In this document: positions 11,511 to 20,783 of the stretch, one piece after another
How positions within the stretch are numbered: the first letter of the stretch is position 1
How the letters are laid out: each line of letters starts with the position of its first letter
Assembly (NCBI GenBank): GCA_964637655.1
Contig: CAZWUZ010000011.1
Coordinates: 1 to 20,783, forward strand
Direction: 5' to 3'
DNA length: 20,783 bases
Origin: CAZWUZ01 sp964637655 [NCBI: uncultured bacterium]
GTDB lineage: Bacteria; DAOPZR01
Notes under the pieces: generated by a model
Databases searched by the model: none
Told to the model about the DNA's origin: nothing
The model's input: the letters and a program-made list of their open reading frames with translations, nothing else
Made by a program: the position numbers and the translations under genes

Positions 11511-14500
11511 TGCGCATGGTGATAGCCGGGCTGGTGCTGCTGGCGCTGGCGGTGCCGGCATATGCCGGGGTGGATATCGCGGTACAGTCCTACAACATCT
11601 CGCTGATGAGCAGCAATCCGCAGCGGATGTACAACGAGATTTTCGAGAACGAATACGGCGAGTTCAAGATCGACCTCGTCAACTACGGTTCGAGCCACGC
11701 GTACAATGTCGCGGTCGGGTTCTATGTCGACGGGGCGCAGGTGGGTGATACGCAATACGGATTCGAGGTCCCTGCGTACGGGCGCAAACTTGCCGGCTCG
11801 CAGCTGGTCTGGAACACCGCCGGGCTGGGCGGGCAGAACAAGACGGTCACCGTCATCGCGTACTATAACGGCGACAGTAACGGCGGCAATAACAGCGATA
11901 ACCGCTCGTTCTACGTGCAGCAGGGTGGCGCAACGGGGAATATCACCGGGCGCGTCTTCAACCGCATGGGGCAGCCGCTGACGGGCGTGCGGGTCATCGC
12001 GCGCAACTACAATTACGGCTGGGACGCGATGAGCACCCCGAGCAGCGACACGGGGTTCTATCTCATCAGCGGCATGGAACCCGGCACACGCTTTCTCGTC
12101 GTCGATGCGGCCCCCTACACCATCGCCTGGCGCACGGGGGTGGTGGTCAGCGGCAACCAGACCACGGCGAACATCGACTTCTACCTTGACAGCAGTCCGG
12201 CGACCAGCGGCGCGCTGCAAGTTTCGGTGCAGGGCCAGTACGGTGATCCGGTCGATCTGCATGACACTTACGGGCGGTCGTGGATCAACAACGGGGTGTC
12301 ACTGCACGCGACGTATGTCGACCCGGCCACCAACGAAGAGGAGTGGATGCAACTGGCTTTCGCGAACCCGGCTGACGGCATCTGCTACTTTCCCCGTCTC
12401 CCGGCCGGGAGCAAACTCATCGCCGGCCTGTGGCAGCCGAAACTGACGGCGTCCCTGCAGGACCATTCCTCGGAGCGCATCCCCGACATCGTCGTCCCGG
12501 CCAACGACACGCTGGTACTGGCGCCCATCATCACCTACCCGGCGGGGAGTATCAGGGGTATCGTCACCGACGCGGTCACCGGCGCCCCGCTCGCCAATAT
12601 CGGGGTCTATGCCACCCCGATGCAGGGGAGCAAAACGCTCGACGAACTCTCGACGGGCGGCACCACCGACAGCCGCGGCTACTACACGATGACCTACCTG
12701 CGCCCCGGTACCTACCGGGTGCAGTACGAATCGAAGGAGACCCCGGGGTACACCAAGTGCGCGCGCTACGGCATCATCGTCGAGAGCGGCGGCGGGCAGG
12801 CGACCTGCAACCTCGCGCTGCAGCCGGGCGCCGAGGTCTACGGCACGGTGCCCGACATCCAGAAACTGATGGCGCTGACCGGATTTTTCCCCGGCCCGAA
12901 CCGCGGCCTGGGCATCGTCGCCGCCAACCGCCTGACCGCGGACAGTTTCCCGGTGCTGCTCAACAACCTCGGCAACTACGCGCTCGACGAACTGGTGGTC
13001 AAGGCGTTTGCCGAACAGTTCAACCTGCAGACCGGCGAGTTTTCCTTTGCCTATTCCTACCCGGCGACGGGCACCTACAACCTGGTGCCGGCGATGTGGT
13101 GGGATGAGGCGAACGGTGCAATGACCATCTCCACGTTCGGCGGGCAGGCGCAGGTGAGCCCGGGGGCGGGCAACGAGACGGGGCCGGTGACGCTGGCGGT
13201 GAGCACGTCGCTCGGACGGATTACCGGCAGCATCACCCCGACGACAGTGCCGGCGGGCGACGTGGTGATCTGGGCGATTCCGACCAACCGCAGCATCGCG
13301 CTGGCGGGTTTTGCCAATCCCGGGTACGATCCGGCGACGGGACGCATCACCTACACGCTCCCCTTTGTCGCGGTCGGCACCTACGACGTCTACGCGGTCT
13401 GCGCGGGCTACGACAGCATCGTCGCGCGCAATGTGCAGGTGTCGCAGGGGGCGACCCGCACGCTCGATTTCGCTTTTGCGGCTGACACGGTGAAGCCGGC
13501 AGGGCCCACTCCGGCCCCCGACGGGCCCGTCACGCTCAACCTCGAGGAAATGGGTCTGGAGATCAACCTTGTGGCGCCCGCGGATAATGACGTGCGCGAG
13601 TACCGCATTTACCGCACGCTTGGGGCGGATGTGCAGGGCAACTATGCGTATATCGGGTTCGCCCCGGCGGGGATGCTCACCTATGTCGATGACGACGTCG
13701 AGACGACAGGCGTCACCTATCGCTATCGCATCACTTCGGTCGATTATGCCGGCAACGAAACGCTGTGGGGGAGCACGTCGCTCTGGAGTTTCTCCATACT
13801 TGGCGCTCCCCTGAACCTGACGGCGCCGGTGGGCGGAGCGCAGGTGACCGTCACCAGCCAGAACCAGATCACCTTCACGTGGAACAGCGTGGCGTTGGTG
13901 GACACCTACGCGCTGCAGCTGTCGCGCTACCCGTCGGGTGAGGACGTCTGGGAATACGAAACGACGGCCCTGAGCGCGACCTATACCGGCTCCGACCTGA
14001 CCGCGAACAACAGCTATGAATGGGTGGTCGAGGCCTACAACAGCGCCATGACGCAGGGGATTGTGTCGTCGACCGAGACCTTCACCTGGCGTCCCGCCTA
14101 TCAGGGCGCCGTCACGGGAGTGGTTACTAACAGCATCGCCCAGACTGTATCCGGGGCGTCTGTGCGATTGGTTAAAAGCGACGGTTTTGAACTTATGACT
14201 TCTACCGATTCAGCCGGACAGTACTACTTCGGGGCACTCCCGCCTTTCACCACAGGTCTTTTCCCAGGCGAGTATGTTGTCGTGGTGGACCCGCCGTTCT
14301 TCAATGTCGGCACCGAGATTTCGCCGGTGTTTACTGTTGCTTCTGGAACAGCGACGCAGAACGTGCAGTTTTCCCCGCCTGGAATCGGCAAAATTACCGG
14401 CTATGTGAGTACGGTTGATGGCAGCCAACTGCAATACGTGAGTGTCAGAGCGATGCGCTACGTAAGTGATTTTGGTGATTTTGGGAGGTGGGTCGATGTG

Positions 14501-17500
14501 AAGTCCGGTATGACCAGCGAAACCGGCTACTTCGTCATCGAGCGTCTGCGCGCGGCTCAAACCTACGGCATTTCTGTTTTCAGTTACAACAACGGTGCCT
14601 ACAGTGACAAGTGGGTGCCCGACGTGCCCACGGCCCTTTCCCCCACGCCCATCCAGATTGTGCTTGAATCGGGCATCCCGGTCAGCGGCCTCGTTACTGA
14701 TGCGCTTACCGGCGACCCGGTTGCCAATGCTTCCGTGTCGTTCGAGGGTGATAATTTCGGGCGTAGCGTGGCGACCAGCCCCTGGGGCAGCTACCTCGTC
14801 AACCTCGTACCGGGCGAATATGACGTGGTCGTGCGCGGCAGCAGCATCACTGGCGACATCCAGTATGGCAACGCGCGGCTGACTGGCCAGAAAATCAGCA
14901 GCGGCAGCCAGATTGTCAATATCCGCCTGCCGCGCGGCGGCAGTGTCAGCGGCACGGTCGACACCTCCGCCGCAGGCACGCTGCACGGCTCGCTCATGGT
15001 GGTCGCCTTCCCTGCCGGCACGGTGCTCTCCCCGGATGACCTGTTCAACGATAACCTCGAACCGGCAGGCGAAGGCCAGGTGCAGGCGGGGGGCGCGTAC
15101 AGCGTGACGAATCTCGCCAGCGGCAGTTATGACCTCTATCCCATTCTCTACAGCTCCACCCCGCACTATGACCAGGGGGAAGAGACCGAGACCATCGTCG
15201 GGCTGATGCCGCCGCTGACCGCGGTTGCCGTCACCGCCGCGACGACAGTGACCGGCAAAAACTTCACGCTGCCCGCCAACGGACGCACCATCAGCGGCGG
15301 ATTGCTCGCCGGCGGCCCGGCCATCGATCTCGGCGAAGGGGAAATGGCGGCAGTGGTTTTCACGCGCATGGACGGTTCTTTCCAGGCGTCGGCGTCGCTG
15401 GAGAACCTCTACGCCTTCACGGAGCGGGCGTTCCGTTTCACCGGCATTCCCGAAGGCACCTATCGCGTGCTTGGCTATGCCGACGGCTACGATACGCTGT
15501 CATACGCTATTACCGTCAGCGGCGATTCAGCGGGCTGCAATCTTGATTTCAGTGCGGACAATACGGCGCCAACGGCCCCGGCATGGAAAACGCCGGCCAT
15601 CGTGCCCGCCTTCAGCGAGCAGCAGGAGATGACGCTGCATTGGACGGCGGATGGCGATGCCGACCGCTATGGCGTCTACCGCCGTCTCGGCGGCAGCGGT
15701 GCGTTCACGAAATTGACCGATAACGGGCGTCCGCAGGTGAGCGGCGACACCGCGACGTTCAGCGATGTCATCCCGACGGTGGACACCTACAGCTATTACC
15801 TCGTCGCGTACGACCTGGCGGGGAATGCGGAGACCGGCAGCGTGCAGTACCTGCGCCCGCTGGCCAAGGCCTTCTCCACGGCGGACACCACCATTCTCCC
15901 CGACACGTCGATCCCGCTGACCACCTTCACCCCGACCTTCACCTGGAACACGGTGCCCGGGGCGACCTCCTATAATCTCTACCTGCGCACTGACAAGGGG
16001 GCGCTGCACACGTTCACGGGACTGACGGCGACGAGCAGGGCCTACCCGGCGGACACCTCGGTGCCGAAACTCTATCCCGGGCGCGTCTATTACTGGGCGG
16101 TTGAAGCGCAGGGCGGCAACGGGGCCCTGTCGCGCACCGGCTACCGCATGTTCTCCATTCTCAGCGGGCTGACCCCACCCAAGATCGAGCATCAGCGTAT
16201 TCTCTCCGCGGTACCCGGGGTGAGTATCCCGGTCAACGCGTCGGTCTACGCGCCGGGCGGCGTGAATACTGTCACGTTGCAGTATGGCACCGCGTCGGGC
16301 TACGTGCTGACGACGATGACGGCAGACACCACCATGGTCGGCAGCTACCGCGCCACCATACCGGGCACCTACATCACGGCGGGGATGCAGGGGTTCTACT
16401 ACCGCATCGCCGCGGTGGCACCGGGCGGCGCAACGCTGCTCCCCGCGGGCAATCCCGCGACCTGGAGCACGGGCGAGGCCTACTACGTGCCGGTGAGCAA
16501 CGCGGTGACGGTCGACGGCTACGTCTACCTTTCGGGCTCGCGCTACCCGGTGCCGCAGGCGCAGCTCTGGGTACGCTCGATGAACAACGGACCCATTCCC
16601 GTCTACGTGACGAGCGACGCGAGCGGTCATTTCTCGGCCACGCTCCCCTATGGTGACACCTACTACCTGATGGCGCAGAAGCACGGCTATGCCCCGACCA
16701 TGCCGATGGTGCTCGACAACGGCGAACTGGCCATGCAGTACGGGGTGGAACTGCCGCTGCAGCCGGGGAGCGAACTCCCCGCCGCCGGCGCGCTTACCTG
16801 CTATCTCGACGATTCACCGGCGCTGCTGGCGTCCTGCGGCTGGGCGGCAGGGATGGTGCATGACGATTTCGGCAACCCGGTGGCCGGTGCGGTCATCGTT
16901 GCCGACCGGCCCGACACCCCGTGGTACGTCATGGCTGATGTCGGGGTCGGGGTCAGTGACGCGGCGGGGCGCTATGTCATCCCCAACCTGAACGCGGCGG
17001 ACAGTTTCTCGCTCTTCGCGGAACTGACCGATAACGGGCAGGCGATCATGCGCGGGCTGCTCTTCAGCCCGACGCAACCCGCCGCGCCCGACACCTTCAT
17101 GGTGATCGCGACGCAGCAGCTCAACGTGCGCGCGCTGCCGATGAGCGCGCGCTATGCTGATGACCAGTACCCGATAGTGATTGGCGCAGTGGACAGCGGC
17201 ACGTACGGCGTGACGGTGCGGGTCAGCGAGGAACTTGCCGGCTCGGTGTACGATATCCGCCGCTATGCGCTGTACGAGACGAACCCGGTGTCAGCGACCG
17301 ATACCCCGGTGGCGCTGATGCGGGTCGATTACCGCCAGCAGGATGGCGCGTACCTGATTGCCGTGCAGGCGCAGCAGTCGCTGCGCACGGGCGCGCTGCA
17401 CCGCCTGCGCCTGACCGGCCTGAGTGACTGGGCGGGGAACACCATGCCCGATACGGAAGTGTACTTCGCGTTTGACGGGTCGCTCGATGTGGTCGCACCG

Positions 17501-20500
17501 CGCCTTGACGGCGCGGTTGCCCCGCGCGGCACCGATGTCTGGGGCGAGGTGCTGGTCTATTTCAGCGAGCCGATGGGCGGCACCGCGCTCGAAGCGGGGC
17601 GCTACAGCATTCCCGGCCTGACAGTCAACGGGGCGGAGCATCACGGGCCGGGGCAGGTGCTGCTGCACGTCTCGCCGATGGTTGAAGGGCAGGCCTACAC
17701 CGTGTCATGCACCACCGCCCATGACCAGGCGGGCAACACCGTCGCGGTGAGCACCAGCGCGACCTTCTACGGGGCGAACGCGGGGAGTGATGAGGACTTC
17801 CAGCTCATTGCGGTCTCCGCGGACGAGGGGCAGCCGCTGCTCACTCCGGGGCAGCAGTTCCTCATCGCCTCCGCCATTGCCAGCGACCTGACAGCAACCG
17901 TCACCTCGGCGCATGACACCACCGGGATTTCCGTCACCCTCGTGCAATGCGACCCCGACGAACTGCCGGAGATCGTGCCGGACGGCAGCAGCGGCTTCTA
18001 TGCCGCGCTGGCCGGCTGCGGCAGCGTGAGTGACGATGTCAATGACACCATCGCCGGGTTCAGCGGCGGCCTGCTGACCATCACCGTCGATAGCGTCAGC
18101 ATCACCCTGCCGCTGAGCGATACGCGCACGCTGGAAAGCGTTATTCATATCGCGCTGGCCGCTGATACGGTGCAGGCGGTGGCCACCTCGCTGCAGTACC
18201 CGGGGCGGGTCTGGCTGGCGGAGACCGCGGTCATTCCGCCGCAGGTCGTGCCGAACCGCGACTACAGCATCGTCGTCGACGAACTCGGACTGTACCAGGT
18301 GACGCTGACCCGGCTTTCCGACCTGCAGACGCAGACGCTCTACAACATCGTCGTCGACCAGTGGGGGAGCACGTACTCCGTCGCGCCGGCGCCGGTGACG
18401 TTCCCGGCGACCACCGACACCTTCGGGGTCATCTCGGGGATTCTCGACCGGCCTGACACCGGCACCGCGCTTGTCACCTACGACGAGGACGGCGAGATCG
18501 AGCGCTACCCGCACATCTTCGCGCATCGCCGCACGTCGAACGAGATCGCCGGCAAGCCGTGCAATCCCGAGAGCGACCTGCTGCTGCTGAGCAACGGCGA
18601 CGTCAAGTACACCATCTGGGGGCTGCCCGTCAGCAGTGGCGAGACCGTCACCTACATCGTCGAGGTCAGTGCCGCGGGCTACCAGCCGGCGAGCCAGGGG
18701 GTTGAACTGACGCAGCAGAAGAAGGACCGCACCGGGATCAACTTCCCGCTGCGCACCGCCGGCAGCGCCGTGCTGCGCGGGCGGGTGACGAGCAGCATCG
18801 ACGTCGAGATCACCGATCTGACCGTCACCGCCATCAACGGGAGCAACGGCACGCTGCGCACCGCGCAGACCGACCGCGGCGGGTATTTTGCCATCGCCGA
18901 CCTTGCTGCCGGCGACTACATTGTCACCGCTGACGCCACGTCGCGCGGCTACGTGGCCAAGACGCAGCGCCTGACCATTGATACGGGTGCCACGGCGATG
19001 GTCAGTTTCCGCCTCGAAGCGGCGCGCACCATCCGCGGGCAGCTGCTCAAGATTGCTGACAGCCAGCCGGTGACGAGCGCCGGGGCCATCATCGAGGCGG
19101 CCCCGCTGCTCGCTGGTATGGAGGGGCAGGTGCTGCTCACCACCCCGGCCGCCGACGGGACGTTCACCTTCCTCGGCATCCCCGACCTCGACGGGCTGAC
19201 CTATCGTCTGACCGCGAATGCCAGCGGCTACAGCAAGGCGATCCGCAACGGTGTGGTGCCGGGCGAGACGCATGCCCTTCTTGCGGTGGCCCCGGTTTCC
19301 GCCGGCATTACCGGGCGGGTGGTGTCACCCGATACCGGCATTCCGGGCGCTTCGGTGAAGGTGGTGTCGCAGGCCGTCTCCTCCTACGTCAAGGTGACGC
19401 AGGCGAATGCCACGGGCACCTACACGGTCAGTGTGCCGGGCGGGTACTACACCGTCGAATTGTCGGCCCCCGGCTACCGTCGCGCGCTGCTGCAGAATGT
19501 GCCGGTGGTAGAGGGGCAGACGACCAATCTCGGGGCGGTGCTGCTCGAGGACGGGGCGACTATCAGCGGGCGTGTGAAGACCGCTGACGGGCTGGGCGTG
19601 GCGGGGGCGCTGGTGCGCGCGGTTTCGCCGGACAGCACCGCCTACCTCGGGAGCGCGCTGACCTCGGCCAACGGCTACTATGCCATCACCGGGCTGGTCA
19701 AGAACGTCAATTACCGCGTTATGGCGCTGCAGAACGGCGGGGCTGATGTCTACCCGTACGACAAGCTCGTCTTCCTGACGGCGGATGCCACGGTCAACAT
19801 CACCACGACCAGCCAGCCGCCGCAGTTCTTTGTCGACTGCCAGCGCAGCTCGCTGGGGGACACGGTCTTCAACCTGACCATCACGACCAGCAAGCGTCTC
19901 ATGTCGTCCCCGTACCTGACCGTACTCGCCGGGCATGGGCAGTTCTCGACGACGGACAGCAAGGCGGTACCGTACCTCGACCGCGTCTACAAGCTGAGCT
20001 ACACGGAACCGGACACCACCGTCACGCTGGTCACGCTGCTGGTGACCGGAACCGACCTGAACAGCAGCGCGGGTTTCTGCACCTACTCGTTCAGCCCGCT
20101 CTACGAGAAGAATCAGGAGGTCGTGGTCAATGGCGGGCAGAGCAACCAGATTTCGCTGAGCAACGGGGCGAGTATCATCATCCCGGAGAACGCCTACCGC
20201 AATGCCAACGACACCGCGGCAAGTTCGCTGCAGAACTCGGTGCGCCTGCGCATTTCGCAGGTTGGGCTGCAGAGTTCGACGGGGGGCGAGACCTACGCAC
20301 CGTCCTATTACGGGGCGCCGCGCTACCTCACGCAGTATGCGCCGCCGACCAGCGGGACGGGGCGCTGGGCGCGCTCGTCCAACGACTACGACATCCATCT
20401 GCAGGACGGGACGGGTGAAACCGTCACCGTGGCGGAGGGCAAATTCCTCACCATCACCCTGCCGTACACCGACACGGCGGGCGCGGCGGCGGCGGGCAAA

Positions 20501-20783
20501 CTGCACCTCTACTACTACAACGAGACGCTCGGGCGCTGGGTGGGTGAGGTGACGGGGCAGATTGTCAATGTGGGGAACAATACCATCACCATCAGCGTCA
20601 ACCACCTGTCGAAGTTCGCGGTCTTCAAGGAACCGGCGGTGCCGGGGGATCTAAGCGACGACGGGGGCATTGTCAGTACCAACGATCTGGCGGCGATGAA
20701 CGTCTACTTCGTCACCAACAACGTGTCGGGCGATATTTCCGGGCCCAACGGGGTGCCGGACGGGGTGGTGGATTGTTACGACA
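11510..20783 (+). CDS. Giant exported multidomain beta-sandwich protein with dockerin-like end (3' partial)
   Basis: The frame stays open for 3091 codons to the window edge. GGAGGG (11498-11503) favours ATG 11510 over 11507. A signal peptide (1-19, ending VPAYA) precedes a CARDB-like domain (about 22-140). Carboxypeptidase-regulatory-like modules follow (pattern I.G.V.D..TG.P..GV.V......T...G.Y.......G.Y.V) at about 144-226, 346-445, 865-1140, 1666-1756, 1782-1858 and 2417-2765. FN3-like modules lie at about 655-862 and 1350-1545, and SbsA-type Ig-like domains (VYFSEPM near 2018) at 1878-2087. A terminal domain (about 2869-3041, ending HLSKFAVF) precedes a dockerin-like segment (about 3043-3091). 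Probably secreted or surface-attached; ligand unknown. No enzyme domain was recognised. It is the only gene after the promoter region. Confidence 0.88.
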   Translation, partial: MRMVIAGLVLLALAVPAYAGVDIAVQSYNISLMSSNPQRMYNEIFENEYGEFKIDLVNYGSSHAYNVAVGFYVDGAQVGDTQYGFEVPAYGRKLAGSQLVWNTAGLGGQNKTVTVIAYYNGDSNGGNNSDNRSFYVQQGGATGNITGRVFNRMGQPLTGVRVIARNYNYGWDAMSTPSSDTGFYLISGMEPGTRFLVVDAAPYTIAWRTGVVVSGNQTTANIDFYLDSSPATSGALQVSVQGQYGDPVDLHDTYGRSWINNGVSLHATYVDPATNEEEWMQLAFANPADGICYFPRLPAGSKLIAGLWQPKLTASLQDHSSERIPDIVVPANDTLVLAPIITYPAGSIRGIVTDAVTGAPLANIGVYATPMQGSKTLDELSTGGTTDSRGYYTMTYLRPGTYRVQYESKETPGYTKCARYGIIVESGGGQATCNLALQPGAEVYGTVPDIQKLMALTGFFPGPNRGLGIVAANRLTADSFPVLLNNLGNYALDELVVKAFAEQFNLQTGEFSFAYSYPATGTYNLVPAMWWDEANGAMTISTFGGQAQVSPGAGNETGPVTLAVSTSLGRITGSITPTTVPAGDVVIWAIPTNRSIALAGFANPGYDPATGRITYTLPFVAVGTYDVYAVCAGYDSIVARNVQVSQGATRTLDFAFAADTVKPAGPTPAPDGPVTLNLEEMGLEINLVAPADNDVREYRIYRTLGADVQGNYAYIGFAPAGMLTYVDDDVETTGVTYRYRITSVDYAGNETLWGSTSLWSFSILGAPLNLTAPVGGAQVTVTSQNQITFTWNSVALVDTYALQLSRYPSGEDVWEYETTALSATYTGSDLTANNSYEWVVEAYNSAMTQGIVSSTETFTWRPAYQGAVTGVVTNSIAQTVSGASVRLVKSDGFELMTSTDSAGQYYFGALPPFTTGLFPGEYVVVVDPPFFNVGTEISPVFTVASGTATQNVQFSPPGIGKITGYVSTVDGSQLQYVSVRAMRYVSDFGDFGRWVDVKSGMTSETGYFVIERLRAAQTYGISVFSYNNGAYSDKWVPDVPTALSPTPIQIVLESGIPVSGLVTDALTGDPVANASVSFEGDNFGRSVATSPWGSYLVNLVPGEYDVVVRGSSITGDIQYGNARLTGQKISSGSQIVNIRLPRGGSVSGTVDTSAAGTLHGSLMVVAFPAGTVLSPDDLFNDNLEPAGEGQVQAGGAYSVTNLASGSYDLYPILYSSTPHYDQGEETETIVGLMPPLTAVAVTAATTVTGKNFTLPANGRTISGGLLAGGPAIDLGEGEMAAVVFTRMDGSFQASASLENLYAFTERAFRFTGIPEGTYRVLGYADGYDTLSYAITVSGDSAGCNLDFSADNTAPTAPAWKTPAIVPAFSEQQEMTLHWTADGDADRYGVYRRLGGSGAFTKLTDNGRPQVSGDTATFSDVIPTVDTYSYYLVAYDLAGNAETGSVQYLRPLAKAFSTADTTILPDTSIPLTTFTPTFTWNTVPGATSYNLYLRTDKGALHTFTGLTATSRAYPADTSVPKLYPGRVYYWAVEAQGGNGALSRTGYRMFSILSGLTPPKIEHQRILSAVPGVSIPVNASVYAPGGVNTVTLQYGTASGYVLTTMTADTTMVGSYRATIPGTYITAGMQGFYYRIAAVAPGGATLLPAGNPATWSTGEAYYVPVSNAVTVDGYVYLSGSRYPVPQAQLWVRSMNNGPIPVYVTSDASGHFSATLPYGDTYYLMAQKHGYAPTMPMVLDNGELAMQYGVELPLQPGSELPAAGALTCYLDDSPALLASCGWAAGMVHDDFGNPVAGAVIVADRPDTPWYVMADVGVGVSDAAGRYVIPNLNAADSFSLFAELTDNGQAIMRGLLFSPTQPAAPDTFMVIATQQLNVRALPMSARYADDQYPIVIGAVDSGTYGVTVRVSEELAGSVYDIRRYALYETNPVSATDTPVALMRVDYRQQDGAYLIAVQAQQSLRTGALHRLRLTGLSDWAGNTMPDTEVYFAFDGSLDVVAPRLDGAVAPRGTDVWGEVLVYFSEPMGGTALEAGRYSIPGLTVNGAEHHGPGQVLLHVSPMVEGQAYTVSCTTAHDQAGNTVAVSTSATFYGANAGSDEDFQLIAVSADEGQPLLTPGQQFLIASAIASDLTATVTSAHDTTGISVTLVQCDPDELPEIVPDGSSGFYAALAGCGSVSDDVNDTIAGFSGGLLTITVDSVSITLPLSDTRTLESVIHIALAADTVQAVATSLQYPGRVWLAETAVIPPQVVPNRDYSIVVDELGLYQVTLTRLSDLQTQTLYNIVVDQWGSTYSVAPAPVTFPATTDTFGVISGILDRPDTGTALVTYDEDGEIERYPHIFAHRRTSNEIAGKPCNPESDLLLLSNGDVKYTIWGLPVSSGETVTYIVEVSAAGYQPASQGVELTQQKKDRTGINFPLRTAGSAVLRGRVTSSIDVEITDLTVTAINGSNGTLRTAQTDRGGYFAIADLAAGDYIVTADATSRGYVAKTQRLTIDTGATAMVSFRLEAARTIRGQLLKIADSQPVTSAGAIIEAAPLLAGMEGQVLLTTPAADGTFTFLGIPDLDGLTYRLTANASGYSKAIRNGVVPGETHALLAVAPVSAGITGRVVSPDTGIPGASVKVVSQAVSSYVKVTQANATGTYTVSVPGGYYTVELSAPGYRRALLQNVPVVEGQTTNLGAVLLEDGATISGRVKTADGLGVAGALVRAVSPDSTAYLGSALTSANGYYAITGLVKNVNYRVMALQNGGADVYPYDKLVFLTADATVNITTTSQPPQFFVDCQRSSLGDTVFNLTITTSKRLMSSPYLTVLAGHGQFSTTDSKAVPYLDRVYKLSYTEPDTTVTLVTLLVTGTDLNSSAGFCTYSFSPLYEKNQEVVVNGGQSNQISLSNGASIIIPENAYRNANDTAASSLQNSVRLRISQVGLQSSTGGETYAPSYYGAPRYLTQYAPPTSGTGRWARSSNDYDIHLQDGTGETVTVAEGKFLTITLPYTDTAGAAAAGKLHLYYYNETLGRWVGEVTGQIVNVGNNTITISVNHLSKFAVFKEPAVPGDLSDDGGIVSTNDLAAMNVYFVTNNVSGDISGPNGVPDGVVDCYD

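Noticed and set aside
12430-13107. Plus-strand open frame within the giant gene in another frame
   Set aside because: It is a His/Arg/Gly-rich shadow, and the main frame carries a clear carboxypeptidase-regulatory-like module here.
15527-20605. Several long minus-strand open frames opposite the giant gene (15527-16684, 17705-19273, 19325-20605)
   Set aside because: The + strand frame gives continuous beta-sandwich domain sequence throughout, while these read as Arg/Gly/Asp-rich low-complexity sequence.

Overview
The window is GC-rich bacterial DNA in which every convincing gene lies on the + strand. A YggS/ProC/YggT/DUF167 block, a prepilin peptidase and a giant exported protein ending in a dockerin-like segment suggest a Gram-negative-type heterotroph, possibly from an under-sampled lineage. 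The sequence alone does not fix the phylum.

Region 1 (1-7060) is one tightly packed gene chain: yggS (5' end missing), proC, a probable 28-codon ORF, yggT, a DUF167 gene, an M20 peptidase, a TPR protein with a CsgG/FlgO-like C-terminus, a STAS protein, aroE and a prepilin peptidase. After proC, every junction is a stop/start overlap (TGATG, GTGA or ATGA) or a direct abutment, so the genes are probably co-transcribed and translationally coupled. The odd junction is proC-yggT. There a 14-bp direct repeat brackets 72 bp, the segment encodes a small ORF with a perfect Shine-Dalgarno sequence, and its early codons can pair with either of two identical Shine-Dalgarno arms.

Region 2 (about 7061-11412) is bracketed by two inverted, nearly identical palindromic repeats (34 of 35 bases match). 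It holds aroC (chorismate synthase) with a frameshift in a G-run, a 67-aa protein overlapping a small nucleotidyltransferase gene, a CoA-acylating aldehyde dehydrogenase of the EutE/PduP type with its own promoter and a microcompartment-style N-terminal helix, and a Y1 HUH (REP-associated) transposase. One repeat copy lies just downstream of the transposase, so the repeats are probably the REP-like elements it acts on.

Region 3 (11413-20783) is a promoter region followed by a single open frame of at least 3091 codons. The protein has a signal peptide, a CARDB-like domain, many carboxypeptidase-regulatory-like, FN3-like and SbsA-type Ig-like beta-sandwich modules, and a dockerin-like calcium-binding segment at the window edge. 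It is probably a secreted or surface-displayed protein. The stop codon lies outside the window. No tRNA, rRNA or CRISPR array was seen.
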